In this document: in pieces, positions 60,572 through 64,000 of the stretch | How positions within the stretch are numbered: position 1 is the first letter of the stretch | Layout of the letters: each line of letters begins with the position of its first letter | DNA from: Plasmodiophora brassicae | Lineage: Eukaryota; Endomyxa: Phytomyxea; Phytomyxea; Plasmodiophorida | Length of the DNA: 64,000 bases | Reading direction: 5' to 3' | Assembly: GCA_036867785.1 (NCBI GenBank) | Contig: CP145417.1 | Location: 310,001-374,000 of the forward strand | Position numbers and translations under genes: made by a program | The notes under the pieces: generated by a model | Databases searched by the model: none | The model's input: the letters and a program-made list of their open reading frames with translations, nothing else | Told to the model about the DNA's origin: nothing

Positions 60572-62656
60572 ATGCAGTTGCAACAGCCACTCCTCAACAC
60601 CCGCGATAACGCAACGAGTACGGTCACGATCGACAACGATGTCGTCGGTGACGAGCCCGACGTCAGTGACGACAGCGGGGATATCGAGCGCATGCTCTTG
60701 TCGGATGTCCCTCGTGAGATCCCGAAGACTGACACGGACTACGATGCCCGAACGGACGAAGCCGCTCGCGACCCATCATTCATTGTTCGCACGCTGAAAC
60801 GCCCACTGACGATCCTGCTGATAACGTTCTTGTTGCTGGCGACCGTTTTGGTTTTCGCTGCGCCAGCGTTCTCGTTCTGGAGCAACCCCGCTTGGGTTTG
60901 GGCGTTACTGGCAGCAGGGCATGTCGTTCTGGCCATGCTCTGCATGCTCATCGAATACGGAGTCGTCTTCGGTCTCAACCGTTTGGGATACCACGCCGGC
61001 GCCCCGTTCAAGTCGCTCCTTGGCACAGCCATCTTTGGTATGGAACGCTGCCCATGACCCATTCGGCGGCATATTCAGTCAGTGTCCTAGTTCTCGTCAT
61101 TCAGCTGGCCTGGAAACTGGCCCTCATGGTGTCCACAACCAAGGTCGGCGCCCTGGTCGACACAACGCTCCTCTGCATTCAGATCGTGGTGACGACCTTG
61201 ATGGTGCGTCGCGCCCTTCATCAGTCCATCGTCTACGGCTGGCGGAAGCAGCGGTTCTCTGAACAAGCTTTAGCGATAGTTTCCCTCGGTCGCGTCCTCC
61301 AGCGAATGTGCTGCTCAGACGACAAAGACATTGATGTGGTGCGCAGCCAGTTGCCTCCTGTGGCGACCTTTGTCCAGCAATGGCAAAGTCTTCTTCGGCC
61401 GCTCACTCTGCCAATGCGTTACGTTCGCAGCAGCGATTCGAAGACGGCCGTATTCGATCTGAACAGCGCAGCCGTGTTTACATCCCCGACTGACCAGCCT
61501 GAACTGGCCCGCGCCCTGTTTGATAACTTCGTACGCTCCACTGCCGTTGCGGCACCCCAGACTCCAAAGGGCGTTGCTGGCATCGCAGGATGGCAACGAC
61601 TCTTCCGGGACAGGTATCGTGACGGGATCTGATCTGTCGGGGTAATTAATGACGGTCGCTCAGGAAACTGGCTCTGTCAGCGTTCGATGCCATGTTTGCC
61701 AAATACGTCCAGTTCGACAGGCGTCGCCCAATCACGTTCAGGCTATTTCGCGACGCGCTTGACAACTATATGCTTCGCCGGGACCAGCTTGTATCCAGTA
61801 TAAGCACGTTCGACGATCTAACCCAGGTTCCGATCGTGCACCCTTGGTTCTGTATCCGACTGATGGTCGCAGGTCATTGACGGTGTCGCGTCGTTCGCGT
61901 TCTGGCTGATAATGCTCTACATTGTCGTCACGCTGTACGGCGGCAGTGGCGGCGAGCTCCTGACGAGTCTGTCAGCGTTCCTGATTTCATTCGCGTTCGC
62001 GTTCGGGACCCCAATATCGCAAACGGTCGTATCGATCATGTATATCTTCATTCAGAAGGTACTTCCACGCCGTTTTCCAGAGCCAGTGACATGCGACGAC
62101 TAATTGGATGCCAGCCGTTTGACGTTGGCGATCGTCTGCGGATCGACAAAGACGAATTCATCGTCCAGAAAATGAACCTGTTGACCACCACGCTGAGGAG
62201 CGATGATAACAGTCTCCGGGTTGTGGTCAACCAGCAGCTTGCCAACAGCCCGCTCACGAACCTGAGTCGAACGTCCTCAGCCATCGTCATCGTGAGCGTC
62301 CAGGTAGGCACTCTGCAGGTCGGCTGTGGTGTGCTCTTGTGAATGATTTCGGGGTCCAGGTGCCCATTGAAATGTCGGCAGCGGCGATGAGGGACTTCCG
62401 TACCCAGCTCTCCAACTTCCTCAGCATGAACGAAGACCAGTGGTTCCCAGTGCTGCATATCTTTGTCGTCGACTGCACTGGCGACAAAGGGCCCCTGTCC
62501 CTGACAGTGCGCGCTCAGCTTCGCCTCGGTTGGGACGACGCCCAGCAGGCCTTGCTTTGCCGATCGCGATTCGTCGATAGCATTCGGCGCGCTTTGCTGG
62601 CTAACACTGGCTCCAAAGTTGTTATCAATCCAGAGGACGAGGAGAAGGACGCTTGA
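60572..62656 (+). CDS. MscS-type mechanosensitive channel B
   Basis: Start MQLQQPLLNTRDNATSTVTI. Acidic cytosolic N-terminus, then helices LTILLITFLLLATVLVFAAP, WVWALLAAGHVVLAMLCMLI, YSVSVLVLVIQLAWKLALMV and VDTTLLCIQIVVTTLMV, a soluble loop, then ASFAFWLIMLYIVVTLYG and TM3 LLTSLSAFLISFAFAFGTPI, followed by SQTVVSIMYIFIQK. The beta domain has the MscS hallmark PFDVGDRLRIDKDEF with QKMNLLTTTLRSDDN, and the C-terminal part ends INPEDEEKDA. This is the layout of fungal and plant MscS-like proteins. About four introns are needed (near 61040-61065, 61640-61690, 61835-61880 and 62060-62110). It is clearly related in plan to channel A at 50851-53149 but is not a close copy. Confidence 0.75.
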
Positions 62657-64000
62657 GGAAGCGTCGCATCATCAGCTCGCGATAAACGATGACACACGCG
62701 AACTGACACTGGACAAATATATGACCACGTTGAGCAATTTGATAGGTCCGCTCCCAACCTCATTGCGAACCTAGTATAGTGGTCGTCCAGGTTCCGACAC
62801 ACTACGTTCCCGATCCTCCACCGCTGTAGCGGCTACTTTGTTTATACCAGCAGCACCGTGCCCCAACCCAAATGGTACTGACACACAGTGCTTGGTCACA
62901 AGAATAGCTGATGCTGGATTGCTGGTACCGATAGGGTGTGGCAAGTTGGGGAGGCGATCCTCTGTTGAACGTACCTAGATGAATACAGTGCCCCGAGTGT
63001 GTTGTATTCGAGCGACCCGCTGAAGGCGTGGTCACTGCACCGCAGGACGATGCCCCTAGCCGGCCTCGTCTTCAACGGCAAACGAAACCCTTTCCTAAAC
63101 TTTCGATGCCAGTTCCCGAGCACACAGAACGTGGTCGGCGACATGGATGCGTTGACATAAGATCGAGAAATGCCCCAGGCCCGTTACAAACAGCTGATAT
63201 GGACGTCCGCAACGACAGCCAGGTCGCCAGAGCGTGTTCGAAAGTCGTATGCTTCATCCAGCGTGTCAACAGCGAATAGCTGTTGTGAACTGCAGCGAGC
63301 AGATGACATCTTCTCCAGTGGTCGGCCTCCACATCAGCGCGACATCTCCGTCAAGATGCTGCCGGCGCCCATGGTATGTCCTTTGCGTGCGGCCATCTCT
63401 GTCGCCGCGTTGAAACACGCGTTCATACCAAGCGTTCGACCCAGGTCATTGGCCTGTTTCACTCTCATCGATCACTGCCCTGTTCGTAATATCGCATTCC
63501 GACGCATTACCAGACTGTATTGACTGCGCTGCCATCTGGGCCAGAGGAACAGCTGCTCCTCTGGCTCAGTTGGCAATACATTCTAGGGAAGTCCAACGTG
63601 TCAGCGTGGTCTACCCTTTGGATAGGAGCATACCCGCAGCGGTACGGCGCAATAGGGAACCCGCGATGAGGCCCATGAGCACTCGCCGGCGTGGATCTCA
63701 CAGAAGAACACACTTCAACAGGGTTCCGAACTGGAAACCCTTATGACACCGGCAACGGTATCATCTGGTAATCACTCATCAGTTGGAGAAGCGTGCTCGA
63801 GCCCGAGCAAGCAGGTTTGCGTTTATGAAAACTCAAGAACCTGAACCGTTTGGGCCCATGGAATACTGAAGCCCCAACGCTTCTCTACATGGGGGAGGGG
63901 GACCTCGATGTCCTCCTCTGCGGATTGCCAGTCGCAAAGAGGGGGATGAGGACTGATACTGGGTGCCATCGTCGTCGCCGCCGCGTCCCGATCGCCGCCC
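62657..64000. other. no recognised gene
   Basis: The last ~1.3 kb of the window. Short frames only, none with a motif. It contains a near-palindrome at about 63540-63563. A gene could begin beyond the right edge. Confidence 0.45.
63540..63563. repeat. 24-bp near-perfect palindrome
   Basis: gccagaggaacagctgctcctctggc-type dyad: 11 of 12 base pairs match around a central CAGCTG-like core. It could be a protein-binding dyad or a short hairpin, or chance. Confidence 0.4.

Overview
This window is nuclear DNA from a eukaryote, most likely a gene-dense, GC-rich, zoospore-forming protist. Almost every gene I could resolve carries short introns of about 48-71 nt, nearly all GT-AG, and exon phases close to intact reading frames. 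Start codons are ATG, genes lie on both strands with tens to a few hundred bases between them, and the products are eukaryotic: ATG3, PIKfyve/Fab1, AMSH, TONSL, an axonemal WD-repeat protein and a 7TM-RGS receptor. Motile-cilium genes together with secreted kinase and ankyrin proteins would suit a biotrophic flagellated parasite such as a plasmodiophorid (Rhizaria). That placement is inference; no rRNA or organelle marker is present.

Layout. 1-964: 5' part of an L-lactate dehydrogenase (-). 965-3089: no clear gene, but a 180-bp near-perfect inverted repeat. 3090-8651: CFAP44-like ciliary protein (+). 8786-10912: secreted/membrane protein with a vWD-like region (-). 11065-14125: 984-aa ARM-type helical-repeat protein (-). 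14313-15668: ODAD1-like outer-dynein-arm docking protein (+), meeting ATG3 (15670-16883, -) tail to tail with one base between. 17032-17736: small membrane protein (-). 18434-19415: class IV PLP aminotransferase (-). 20115-21525: 7TM-RGS (+). 21589-23892: two tandem kinases with signal peptides (-). 24525-25707: AIM24/TIGR00266 protein in ten exons (+). 25820-26685: minimal XRCC4/PAXX-type protein (-). 27018-30253: PEP synthase in 15 exons (+). 30858-36268: two divergent TRP-like channels.

36682-37523: NT-C2 domain protein (-). 38360-45154: Tonsoku/TONSL (+). 45645-47099: secreted ankyrin protein (+). 48364-48836: twin CX9C protein (-). 49093-50680: AMSH deubiquitinase (+). 50851-53149: MscS-type channel (-). 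53380-56190: Fab1/PIKfyve (+). 56410-57785: TRAPPC14-like (-). 58280-59597: leucine-rich-repeat protein (+). 60572-62656: second MscS-type channel (+). 62657-64000: no gene recognised.

Themes: flagellum construction (CFAP44, ODAD1-like, perhaps TRAPPC14-like), membrane traffic and autophagy (ATG3, Fab1, AMSH), ion and mechanosensing (two TRP, two MscS), genome maintenance (TONSL, XRCC4-like), pyruvate/lactate/PEP metabolism (LDH, PEP synthase), and a putative secreted set (two kinases, one ankyrin protein, one vWD-like protein). Exon structures were worked out by hand from splice sites, phase and family similarity; those described as closing in phase are the most reliable.
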